Source: an uncultured Clostridia bacterium (GTDB taxonomy: Bacteria > Bacillota > Clostridia > Lachnospirales > Lachnospiraceae). Taken from it: a DNA stretch of 9,386 nucleotides. A program made the translations under genes and the position numbers. This document shows, piece after piece, positions 1 to 7,999 of the stretch. The stretch is taken from contig CALASV010000179.1 of the NCBI GenBank assembly GCA_937888895.1, positions 1 to 9,386 of the forward strand, in the 5' to 3' direction. The notes beneath the pieces were generated by a model, which was given only the letters and a program-made list of their open reading frames with translations, did not search any database and was not told the DNA's origin. Positions within the stretch are counted from its first letter, which is position 1. The number at the start of each line of letters is the position of its first letter.

Positions 1-228
1 AAAAGAAACTTTGCTTTCTTCTGCCTTGAACTGTTCTACCTTTGTTCCTGGCATTGATTCATAGACAAGAGAACCATTTCTTTTTAACTTCGTAATTTCT
101 GTAAATGTCTTTGCTTTATACAAATCTCCCTGAAATGGAAAATCGACAACCTTTGTCTTTTCTGTCAATGTATAATCACCAAATGCTAAGCTACCATCTT
201 CTGCTATACGAATTATTTCTACTGACAT
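1..228 (-). CDS. Small conserved-looking protein, 3' end outside window
   Basis: This open frame begins at the ATG at 228-226 and runs off the left edge after 76 codons, so the C-terminus is missing. The product begins MSVEIIRIAEDGSLAFGDY and continues as an alternating polar/hydrophobic protein with no signal peptide or membrane segment, which suggests a soluble, mostly beta protein. The start is well supported by a GGAGG at 241-237 placed 8 bases upstream. It follows clpC after 29 bases with no terminator between them, so it is probably the last visible gene of the same operon. It resembles small Lachnospiraceae proteins that are often auto-labelled 'endosialidase', but I recognise no catalytic motif and would not transfer that function. 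Confidence 0.75.
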   Translation of the reverse strand, partial: MSVEIIRIAEDGSLAFGDYTLTEKTKVVDFPFQGDLYKAKTFTEITKLKRNGSLVYESMPGTKVEQFKAEESKVSF

Positions 229-236
229 ATCATTAT

Positions 237-241
237 CCTCC
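237..241 (-). promoter_or_regulatory. Ribosome binding site of the small protein after clpC
   Basis: GGAGG on the minus strand, 8 bases before the ATG at 228. It fixes the start of a gene that is cut by the window edge and lies within the short gap after clpC. Confidence 0.8.
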
Positions 242-257
242 GTCTTTTTTTTGATTA

Positions 258-2714
258 TTACTTTTCCTTTGGTTTTCTTACTCGAATTACTGCTTCTCCT
301 TCCTTCATAGAAAAAGATACAGTATCTCCATTTTGTACCCTGTTTTTGATGATTTCCTCTGCCAATACATCTTCTACATGGTTTTGTACTGCACGACGAA
401 TTGGTCTAGCACCATACTTGTCATCAAATCCCTTTTCTAAAATAAACTCTGCTACGGATTCATGCAAAATAAGTTTTATATTTAACTGTTCTTTGCATCG
501 TTTTACAACAAGTTCTAACTGTAAGTTTGCAATCTGACGAAGTTTCTGTTTCGTCAATGAATGGAATACTATCGTTTCATCAATACGATTTAAAAATTCT
601 GGTTTGAAAGAACGCTTCACTTCTTCCATTACACTACTACTCATTTTTTCATAATCAGCCTGTTCATCTGTCATTGTTGTAAAGCCTAATTTTTTCGGTG
701 TCACAATAGAACTTGCACCAACATTAGATGTCATAATAATAATGGTGTTCTTAAAATTTACTTTTCGTCCTTGTGAATCTGTAATGTGTCCATCTTCTAA
801 TACTTGTAATAAAATGTTGAACACATCCGAATGTGCCTTTTCCAACTCATCAAATAAAATGACGGAATATGGTTTTCGTCTTACTTGCTCGGAAAGCTGA
901 CCACCTTCCTCATGACCTACATATCCTGGTGGAGAACCAATAATTTTAGATACGCTGTGCTTTTCCATATATTCTGACATATCCACACGAATCATGGCAT
1001 TCTCATCACCAAACATTGCCTCTGCTAATGCTTTCGACAACTCTGTTTTACCAACACCCGTTGGTCCAAGAAATAAAAACGAACCAATTGGGCGATTTGG
1101 GTCTTTCAATCCAACTCGTGCTCGACGAATTGCTTTTACAATAGATAAAACGGCATCATCTTGACCGATAACGCGTTTTTTCAAAGTTTCTGGAAGTTTC
1201 TTTAATTTCTCACTTTCTGCCTCCTGTAACTTTGATAATGGAATTCCTGTCCAAGAAGAAACTACCGTTGCAATTTCTTCTTCTGAAAGAAGTACTGTTT
1301 CTTTTTGTTGTTCTTCTTGTTTTTTCTTCCATCGAAGTAACTTCTTTTCTAACTTTTTTTGCTCCTTTGCTAACTCTTTTGCAGTTTCTATTTCACCTTC
1401 TATCAATGCAAGTTCTTTCTTCTTTTCATATTCTTCTAATTCCTTTTCTAAACTCCTTTGTTTTTCTGGAACAGTATAGGAGTCTAAATGCAATCTCGAA
1501 GCTGCTTCGTCCATTGCATCAATTGCTTTATCTGGTAAATAACGGTCGTTCACATAACGACTTGTAAAGGAAACTGCCGCTGTTATTGCTTCTTCTGAAA
1601 TCTTTATTTTATGATGATGTTCGTAATTACTCTTTAGTCCTTGTAAAATCTCTATAGCTTCTTCTTCTGTTGGTTCTTCCACTACGACTGGCTGAAAACG
1701 GCGTTCTAATGCAGCATCTTTTTCAATATGCTTACGATATTCTTCTCTTGTCGTAGCACCAATCACTTGTAATTCTCCTCTTGCTAAAGCAGGCTTTAAA
1801 ATATTAGAAGCATCCATTGCCCCTTCTGCTCCACCAGCACCAATCAATGTATGAAGCTCATCAATAAACAAAATAACATTTCCAGCAGAAATTACTTCTG
1901 CAATCACTCGTTTAATTCGTTCTTCAAATTCTCCACGATATTTCGAACCTGCTATCATCGCAGATAAATCTAATGACAAAATGCGTTTTCCTTGCATTAA
2001 CTCTGGTACATCACCTGTTGCAAGCTGTGTTGCTAAACCTTCTACTACAGCTGTTTTTCCAACTCCCGGCTCACCAATTAAACAAGGATTATTTTTTGTC
2101 CTTCGACATAAAATTTGAATGAGACGTTCCATTTCTTTTGTACGTCCTATGACAGGGTCTAACTTATGCTCCTCTGCACTTAATGTTAAATCTCTACTAT
2201 ATTGATTTAACATTGGAGTTTGAGACTTTGCTTTTCCTTTGCCACGACTCATTGCAAACTCCATTTTAGCAGTTGTTATATCTCCACCTATCAACAAAAC
2301 AACATCTTTAAATACATTAAATACTTGAATTTCCATTGTGTTTAACAAACGAACTGCAACACATTCTTTTTCTTTCAATAATGCCATTAAAATATGTTCT
2401 GTGCCTGCTAAACTTTCTCCATAGGCATTTGCCTCTTGTATACTATTTAAAATTACTTTTCTTGCCAATGGAGAAAAACTATCCTCTCCATCTGGCTTCT
2501 CCAAACCATCTAAAACAACTAAATCTTTTATCAAACTTAGCAATTTTTCTGATTCTAATCCATTTTTTATTAAAATATCCTTTGCCACACCTTCTTGTTC
2601 TGCTAAAGCTAATAACAGATGTTCTGTTCCAATATAACTTTGTCCAAATTGATACGCTAAGCTATATGCTTCTTGCAGTACAACTCGTGCATTTGAAGTA
2701 TACTTCTCTTTCAT
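258..2714 (-). CDS. clpC: ATP-dependent Clp protease ATP-binding subunit ClpC
   Basis: This is a full-length Hsp100 unfoldase (818 aa, normal for ClpC). It threads substrates into the ClpP peptidase in the cytoplasm. The order is: Clp N-domain with two repeats (about 1-145; GTEHLLLAL at 29-37, GTEHILMAL at 104-112); first AAA+ module with Walker A GEPGVGKT (214-221), Walker B VILFIDE (280-286) and arginine-finger region ERRF (337-340); coiled-coil middle/UVR domain (about 415-475); second AAA+ module with Walker A GPTGVGKT (550-557), Walker B VILFDE (618-623), a ClpP-docking loop with LGF (676-678) and sensor-2 GAR (768-770). The glutamates that bind phospho-arginine in Bacillus ClpC (E32, E106) align with E31 and E106. 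The ATG is supported by AGAGGA 6 bases upstream (2726-2721) and overlaps the previous stop as TAATG, implying translational coupling. Unusually, ctsR, mcsA and mcsB are not upstream; secreted-protein genes are. The middle-domain Phe436 of Bacillus ClpC appears to be Ile442 here. Confidence 0.96.
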   Translation of the reverse strand: MKEKYTSNARVVLQEAYSLAYQFGQSYIGTEHLLLALAEQEGVAKDILIKNGLESEKLLSLIKDLVVLDGLEKPDGEDSFSPLARKVILNSIQEANAYGESLAGTEHILMALLKEKECVAVRLLNTMEIQVFNVFKDVVLLIGGDITTAKMEFAMSRGKGKAKSQTPMLNQYSRDLTLSAEEHKLDPVIGRTKEMERLIQILCRRTKNNPCLIGEPGVGKTAVVEGLATQLATGDVPELMQGKRILSLDLSAMIAGSKYRGEFEERIKRVIAEVISAGNVILFIDELHTLIGAGGAEGAMDASNILKPALARGELQVIGATTREEYRKHIEKDAALERRFQPVVVEEPTEEEAIEILQGLKSNYEHHHKIKISEEAITAAVSFTSRYVNDRYLPDKAIDAMDEAASRLHLDSYTVPEKQRSLEKELEEYEKKKELALIEGEIETAKELAKEQKKLEKKLLRWKKKQEEQQKETVLLSEEEIATVVSSWTGIPLSKLQEAESEKLKKLPETLKKRVIGQDDAVLSIVKAIRRARVGLKDPNRPIGSFLFLGPTGVGKTELSKALAEAMFGDENAMIRVDMSEYMEKHSVSKIIGSPPGYVGHEEGGQLSEQVRRKPYSVILFDELEKAHSDVFNILLQVLEDGHITDSQGRKVNFKNTIIIMTSNVGASSIVTPKKLGFTTMTDEQADYEKMSSSVMEEVKRSFKPEFLNRIDETIVFHSLTKQKLRQIANLQLELVVKRCKEQLNIKLILHESVAEFILEKGFDDKYGARPIRRAVQNHVEDVLAEEIIKNRVQNGDTVSFSMKEGEAVIRVRKPKEK

Positions 2715-3973
2715 TATCTATCCTCTCGATTCTTACATCGTATCCATAACCACAAAATTACCATCAAAAGACTTAACACTACACCTAACAAAACGGATAC
2801 AACAATAAACAACCCTTTTTGTTGCATTTCATATTCCGACAATGCCTCTTGTAATGCTTCATCATTTGATTGTACTACTTGTGTTACAACATATTCTTCA
2901 TTACAGACTCTTTGTAATGTCTGTTCTACTCTATCATAACGATACCAACCGATTTCTTCTGCTTCATTTTGTAATATAAGCAATAGAAATCGTTCTTCTG
3001 TAGCTTCTTTATTTACATAAGCAGTAATTTGTACTCCATTTATCAGTAAAATGGTTTCTATATAGTTATCAGGCACAACAAAATCTTCTGGTTTTTCACA
3101 TACTATATAAGTATGATATTGTGTTAACGATATTACTTCTTCCTCCACTTTCGCTGTTATACCAGATTCTAACACAATTTCTTTCATTTCTACTTGTTCT
3201 ATTTGCTCTGTTTCTTCTAAACGACGAATAAAAACAGTATAGACTTTCCTAGAACCATCTTCTGCTGTTACCGTAATGACAACTTCATTTACCCCTATAA
3301 AAAGTTCTTTACCACCAAAAACTTCTACACTTGCTTTATCATCAGTAGAAATTGCACTAACAATCAAATCTTGTACTTCATATCCAACTGTTGCAGCATA
3401 AGTTTGTATATCCGAAGAAAAAGAAGGGGTTAATACAACCGTTTTATCAAAATTATCTACAATATAAAGTGCTGATAACTGATTATCCGAAGAAGCTGTA
3501 TTAGATGGTAATATGGAAAATGTTTTACTAAACCCAGTCACTGATAATTCTGTTCCATCAGCATAACTATACACGACTGGTCTTTCATATAAAGCAATTT
3601 CACATTCTCCAACTGCTATCGCTTGAAAAAAAATGCGATATACTCTATCTTGTTGAGATGGAGAAGCACCAATATCAGCTATTTTTAACATACCAGCACC
3701 ACCAGTAATACAAGAAACGGACGAATAAAATTCAAACTTTGTATCATCATACTTTAAAAAGGCTTCAAAATCTCCAATCGTTGTATCTGCTTGAACAATC
3801 AGCTGTATTTCTACAATATCTCCTACATGAATTTCTTCCACCTCTGTTGCTAATGTAATTGTTGCACTAGCTGCTTGTACTAACAAAACTGGTATAGCAA
3901 AAAGTAACAAAGAAAAAAATGCTACTCCTACTATTATCTTATTCCATCTTCGTCTGTTTATTTTATCCTTCAT
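2714..3973 (-). CDS. Secreted, membrane-anchored cohesin-like and cadherin-like domain protein
   Basis: 419 aa. A basic N-terminus (MKDKINRRRW) and hydrophobic stretch (13-34) ending in an Ala-rich site (VQA-ASA) form a signal peptide. Residues about 37-155 look like a cohesin or carbohydrate-binding-module type beta sandwich (VGDIVEIQLIVQA, 'DFEAFLKYDDTKFEF', then a 'RVYRIFFQAIAVGECEI' strand). Residues about 165-251 are a cadherin-like beta sandwich (LSALYI...LTPSFSSDIQTY...ITVTAEDGSRKVYTVFI), the same module that ends the upstream glucosaminidase. A low-confidence extracytoplasmic region follows, then one transmembrane helix (about 387-411) and a short basic tail (RCKNREDR), giving a type I topology with the domains outside. 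There is no LPXTG motif. GGAAGGT (3988-3982) lies 8 bases before the ATG. It sits 17 bases after the glucosaminidase stop and overlaps clpC by one base. Molecular role unknown; a scaffold or surface-binding role is inference. Confidence 0.85.
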   Translation of the reverse strand: MKDKINRRRWNKIIVGVAFFSLLLFAIPVLLVQAASATITLATEVEEIHVGDIVEIQLIVQADTTIGDFEAFLKYDDTKFEFYSSVSCITGGAGMLKIADIGASPSQQDRVYRIFFQAIAVGECEIALYERPVVYSYADGTELSVTGFSKTFSILPSNTASSDNQLSALYIVDNFDKTVVLTPSFSSDIQTYAATVGYEVQDLIVSAISTDDKASVEVFGGKELFIGVNEVVITVTAEDGSRKVYTVFIRRLEETEQIEQVEMKEIVLESGITAKVEEEVISLTQYHTYIVCEKPEDFVVPDNYIETILLINGVQITAYVNKEATEERFLLLILQNEAEEIGWYRYDRVEQTLQRVCNEEYVVTQVVQSNDEALQEALSEYEMQQKGLFIVVSVLLGVVLSLLMVILWLWIRCKNREDR

Positions 3974-4855
3974 TCAGAACTACCTTCCATTCATTCCTGT
4001 CTTACAACAACAAGAATATATTCTCGAATGTCTCCATTTTCTGCTTCTACCATCACACTAATTGTATTAGAACCTTCATCTAAGCTATAGTACCCTTGTC
4101 CTAATACAGTTGCTTTGGAACTAACTGCTTCTGCCTTTATTTGAATTTCAGAAGTTTTGTTACTTACTACTAAATAATATACTTGGTCTGCTTTTAAATT
4201 AAATGTTGGTGTTGTCTGTAACTTTGTACCATTCTTACTTAAAACTTCAAAATTCTTTAACCAATGATTTGGATTATATTCTTTTTCTGGTGCTTCTACT
4301 GCTTTCTTTGGCATATCTTCATAAATTGGAATAGAAAATACAATCGGTAAATGTTCCATTCCTTCATAAGCACTTGCAATCTTTTTGGCTTCTGCATAAG
4401 GTGCTTCTATATTTGCCATATACTGATGATAATAAGTAGAAGTATCGGTTACATTAAATTTCTGAAGATAAATCGTATCTTGACCTCGATTGATATAATT
4501 TGCTCCAAGAATATAAGAACCACCTACAATTGCATTATATTGATTTGTCCAAGGAATTAACGAAGCATCATTTAAAGCATCATTATTGCTTGCACCATTT
4601 TTTGCATATTTTAAACCATTTGCAATCGCACCACCAGCTACCGTAGAGTGATATGCTCCAATATTATAGAAATTATACAATCCTTCTAATCCACTTACTG
4701 TTCCCGTTACACTATTGCTTACAGTAGTCGCACTTGTAACAACTTCTTGTTTTACACGCGTTGCCAAATGATATGGACTAACACTTAAACTAGCACCTAT
4801 GTCTACAAACGTCTGTGCATAATTTTTGGTAACTCCATCTGTATCTAAAAAATTA

Positions 4856-4861
4856 TTTTTT
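4856..4861 (-). other. Frameshift site in an A6 homopolymer
   Basis: On the minus strand the codons read GGT GTT AAA AAA TAA. Removing one A gives GGT GTT AAA AAT AAT TTT and continues into the rest of the glucosaminidase. The needed change is +1 (skip one base), so a classical -1 slippery heptamer does not explain it. Homopolymer miscounting, a true one-base insertion or transcriptional slippage on the A6 run would all fit. Confidence 0.85.
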
Positions 4862-5699
4862 AACACCTTTGTAAATATAATATGGTTTAGAGAAAATATA
4901 AGTTCCTTCTTTTTGTGACGATTTCAGATTATCGATAAAATCGTAATATTCTTCATAAAATAGGGTATTCTTTAAAATAGCTTCTACCCCTTCTTCATCC
5001 TGATATTCTGCTGCATAACGAAGTACTTCAAACATGAAAATGGATGTTTCATCTAAAAAGTTTCTTGGGTCCATATAATATTCTACTGCTTCTTTAGAAG
5101 CAGTTACCCATGTAGAACCATCATACACTATAAACTTATCTGTTGTCCAGTCATAAGCACCAGTTTCTAATGATTTCCACTCTACACTCTTATTATTTGT
5201 AATTAAATTTTTTCCTGCAATACTTTCTTGCTCTATCACATCATCCCAATCAAGTCCTGTATGATATGCTTCAAAAATCCAATTTGGATATTTTTCATGT
5301 AATTCTCGTAAATATGGCTTATAACTTTCTGGAAAGCCTTGTATATCTAAATAATCTTCAAAATCTTTACCTATACCTGTAGTTCCACTATTTTCTATTT
5401 CTCCAGAATTATCATCAGAAGAAACAATATATTCTTCAGAAATATATCCATAATACATTTTTCCCTTATATTCAAAGCCAATATGACGATATAAGTTATT
5501 ATATTCATCTACATATTGGTCATATAAAACCAAAGTATCTTTTTTATTTAAAGTAATAAATAAATCATTTTCATCACAAACTAAATCGTACGGATATACT
5601 GGTGCTACATATACTACTGCAATATGTTTTTCTATGATAGAAGATTGTCCTCTTACAACACCCGGCTTATTTACTGGATAATCACCATCTTCTAACGCA

Positions 5700-5957
5700 T
5701 ATACTGCTGGCGTTGGGTTCGCTGTTGGTTTTGGTGTTACCCTTGATATTATATTTATCGTTGGTTTTGGTGTTATCGTAGCTGTTGGTGTTGCTATTAT
5801 ATTTACTGTTGGTCTGGAAGTTATCGTAGGTGTTGGTGTTTTGATAACTCCCGGAGGTATCTCCGGGAGTTCTGTTGGTGTTACTATAATAATTCCTGTT
5901 GGTTTTGGTGTCTCTGTTGGAGTCACTTCTGTTGGTTTTGGTGTTTCTGTTGGAATC
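5700..5957 (-). repeat. Degenerate tandem repeats encoding the Pro/Thr-rich linker
   Basis: On the plus strand this stretch repeats units like GTTGGTTTTGGTGTT and GTTATCGTAG, encoding TPKPT, TPTPT and the longer near-repeat PT(V/I)NII. The product is the flexible linker (about residues 616-700) between the sixth and seventh SH3 domains. Similar shorter linkers are coded near 6480-6560, 6850-6890 and 7430-7475. Such runs often vary in copy number between strains. Confidence 0.7.
5846..5871. repeat. Perfect GC-rich palindrome inside the Pro/Thr linker
   Basis: AACTCCCGGAG (5846-5856) and CTCCGGGAGTT (5861-5871) are perfect 11-base inverted copies around a 4-base loop. It lies in the coding region of the glucosaminidase, where it encodes ELPEIPPGVI and interrupts the regular TPTP/KPT linker. 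No T-run follows on either strand, so it is not a rho-independent terminator. Confidence 0.85.
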
Positions 5958-7801
5958 AACGATTCATCTTCTGGTGCAAGAAAGAAAACTGAACTTTCTT
6001 GTAAAAATCCTTCATAAAAAGCTCCTTCTTTTTCTATTTTTACTCTCAACCATTTTTCATTATTTACAACAGTTTCAGAAAGAATAGAAACATGATTTCC
6101 TACACTTAAAATGATAATTTTTCCACTTTCTATCTTCACATAACTAGCACTCGTAGCTGCTCTTGTTCTCAATCTCACATTTTTCTTAATTAATTGAGCT
6201 TCTACTGGTTCGTCTAATAATAAACTTACCTCTATACTTGGCACATAACCATAAATAATTTCACCATTTACTTTTAATGCAACCGTATACCAAATTGCTG
6301 TATCAGTCGTCACTTGACTTGTTACTACTACTGGATAATTTTTCTTTACTGTTATAAGTACTTGTGCTTCAGACATTGGCTCTGCATAAATAGAAATCTC
6401 ATCTTCTCGTACAGAAGCTAAATAATAATAATTTACATAATCTCCTGCTATCTCCTCTTTTGTTACAATTTCTCCTGACAAAGTTGGTGTTGGAGCTATT
6501 GTTGGTGTTACTGTTGGCACTGGAGTTGGCGTTACTTTCAAAGTTGGAGTTGGAGTTGCTGTAGCAACTGGAGTTGTTCCAGTAAGGGCTTCTACTTCTA
6601 CATAGTCACTATGTACATAACCTGTTTGTTTTACTCCATTGTTCGTAAAAGAAATTTGATACCAATATTCTCCATTTACATCTTTTTTAATTCCTAAAAT
6701 ACTAACCGATGTATTTCTATCAATCATTGTTACTGCTTTATAGGAAGTACCTGCATCACTTCTTACATATAACTTATTTGCTATTACAGTACCTTCTCTT
6801 GGAAATACATTTTTCTTTACAACATCTTCTACAGAATCAACATCTTTTGTTGGAACTTTCGTTGGTGTTGGAATTGCTGTAGGGTCTGCTATAATAACAT
6901 AACTACTACTTACATAACCTGTCTTAGATGCACCATCTTGATAAAAATTAATTTTATACCAATACGTACCATTCGTATCTTTCATACAATCTAATACAAT
7001 AATAGCATCTTCTTCTGAAAGCTGTGCTATTACATTGCTTGTTGTTCCAACATTATCACGAACATTTAATGTACTTGCTTTTGTTGTTGCTGTTCTTGGA
7101 AAACCTTTTAATAATACTCCATTTACCATATCAGGTACTGGTGTTGGTGTAGCTACTATTGCTACTTTAATATACTCACTACTTACATAACCCGTTCTAG
7201 TTACACCCTCTTGTGCATAAGAAATTTGATACCAATATTCTCCATTTACACTTTTCACACTTTGTAACTTTACTGTAGTACCTTTTTCTACCCTTCCAAT
7301 AATGGTACCTGTAACTCCAGCAGTATTTCTAACATTTAATGTACTTGCTGTTACTGTACCTTCTCTTGGAAATCCATCTGTTACTACTTGATTAGATGTA
7401 TCAGTAGAAGGCGATGTTGTAGGTCTTTGAACTATGGTAGGCTTTGGAGTCGCTGTTGGTGCTGCTGTAGGTATGACACCTGTTGCAGTTACATAGTTTG
7501 CACTAACAAAACCTGTTACTTTTGTTCCTTTAAAATTAGCTGTTACATAATACCAACCATTTTCTTCATAAGAAATAGAAATACTATCTCCCTTAGATAA
7601 ATAAACAGCTTCTCCATTTACAGTTACTTTCGAATGTGATGTAGATGGTCCTGTTCGGACAAATAATGTGCTTGCTTTAATTGTGCCAGTCGTTGCTGCA
7701 CTAACATCTATTTTGCTAGCTAAACAAAGGACAACGAATAGCATTAAAATACTAATAAAAATGATTCCATGTGTTTTTCGATTGTTTTTTATTGTTTCCA
7801 T

Positions 7802-7810
7802 ATTTCCTCT
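7802..7810 (-). promoter_or_regulatory. Ribosome binding site of the glucosaminidase gene
   Basis: AGAGGA (7810-7805) precedes the ATG at 7801-7799 by only 3-4 bases, a short spacing. The ATG is preferred because the signal peptide begins there and no in-frame start with a better site is seen. Confidence 0.65.
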
Positions 7811-7878
7811 ATTCTACCACAACTGTGCGGTCTTTCTATTTTGTGCTTTCCATTAGAACATTATCCAATTCTACCACA
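7811..7878. repeat. Two copies of ATTCTACCACA in the operon leader
   Basis: The 11-base word ATTCTACCACA is present at 7811-7821 and 7868-7878 on the plus strand (TGTGGTAGAAT on the transcribed strand). One copy falls at the predicted transcription start, the other just before the ribosome binding site. Each contains TGGTAGAAT, which resembles an extended -10 element, though no fitting -35 is seen. Confidence 0.55.
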
Positions 7879-7879
7879 T

Positions 7880-7908
7880 AGTATAATATTAAAAAATACT
7901 TATGGCAG
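7880..7908 (-). promoter_or_regulatory. Sigma-A-type promoter for the glucosaminidase-clpC operon
   Basis: CTGCCA (7908-7903; 4 of 6 matches to TTGACA) and TATACT (7885-7880; 5 of 6 matches to TATAAT) are separated by exactly 17 bases of AT-rich sequence. It would start transcription near 7873 and leave a leader of about 70 bases before the ATG at 7801. It is the only good promoter I see ahead of the four-gene run. Prediction only. Confidence 0.6.
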
Positions 7909-7921
7909 AGTTGTGGCAGAG
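7903..7921. repeat. Direct repeat TGGCAGAG at the -35 region
   Basis: TGGCAGAG occurs at 7903-7910 and again at 7914-7921, 11 bases apart (one helical turn). The first copy contains the complement of the predicted -35 box. One-turn spacing over a promoter is what a dimeric regulator site would show, but two 8-base copies are weak evidence. Confidence 0.5.
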
Positions 7922-7942
7922 CCTAAAAATTCTATTTTTAGG
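7922..7942. repeat. Short AT-rich hairpin between purD and the glucosaminidase gene
   Basis: CCTAAAAAT (7922-7930) and ATTTTTAGG (7934-7942) form a perfect 9-base stem around a 3-base loop. It abuts the larger inverted repeat and may add to a transcription stop after purD, but no U-run follows in the purD direction. Confidence 0.6.
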
Positions 7943-7995
7943 TAACAGTTCAGCCAAAACAAAATTGATAAAAAGCTGTATGACTGAACTGTTAC
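7942..7995. repeat. 12-bp perfect inverted repeat just after the purD stop
   Basis: GTAACAGTTCAG (7942-7953) pairs perfectly with CTGAACTGTTAC (7984-7995) across a 30-base spacer. It begins 5 bases after the purD stop. It lacks the GC-rich short-loop stem and U-run of a standard terminator. It could be a weak terminator, an mRNA 3' end stabiliser, or a small dispersed palindromic repeat. Confidence 0.75.
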
Positions 7996-7999
7996 ATTT

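Larger units (their letters stand above)
3991..7801 (-). pseudogene. Secreted multi-SH3 N-acetylglucosaminidase, broken by a one-base frameshift
   Basis: Two overlapping frames (7801-4853, 982 codons; 4866-3991, 291 codons from a GTG) together make one normal enzyme of about 1269 aa. The first carries a signal peptide (about 11-36, cut near VSA-A), then bacterial SH3 domains at about 38-105, 145-213, 236-304, 335-403, 455-528, 535-608 and 715-793, separated by Pro/Thr linkers. The glucosaminidase region starts near 815 (YPNWIFEAYHTGLDW, MDPRNFLDE). The second frame continues that domain: HLATRVKQEVV with the likely catalytic Glu (residue 41), YNFYNIGA, GQDTIYLQKFNV, FSIPIYEDMP, and ends in a cadherin-like beta sandwich (about 203-288). 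The family cleaves peptidoglycan glycan strands outside the cell. The frames join in the A6 run at 4861-4856: dropping one A turns K-K-stop into K-N-N-F-L-D. The second frame has no ribosome binding site of its own. The break may be an assembly error, a real mutation or slippage; the protein otherwise looks intact. Confidence 0.85.

Noticed and set aside
1232..1567. Plus-strand frames opposite clpC (also 346-537 and 2336-2749)
   Set aside because: Their Leu/Phe/Ser-rich products are the usual antisense shadow of Lys/Glu-rich ClpC coding sequence.
3991..4866. Independent gene starting at the GTG at 4866
   Set aside because: No ribosome binding site at a usable distance, the product begins in the middle of a glucosaminidase domain, and it joins the preceding frame perfectly after a one-base change.
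4850..4870. Programmed -1 ribosomal frameshift
   Set aside because: The downstream frame is +1, not -1, relative to the upstream one, so an X-XXY-YYZ heptamer would lead to the wrong frame.
5846..5871. Rho-independent terminator
   Set aside because: No T-run follows the stem on either strand and it lies in the middle of a continuous coding region.
7388..7600. Plus-strand Cys/Arg-rich frame opposite the glucosaminidase
   Set aside because: Antisense shadow of the Thr/Ala-rich SH3 and linker coding region; no start signal.
7802..7999. CtsR or HrcA (CIRCE) heat-shock operator ahead of the clpC operon
   Set aside because: I see no GGTCAAA tandem repeat and no CIRCE-type inverted repeat in the promoter region.
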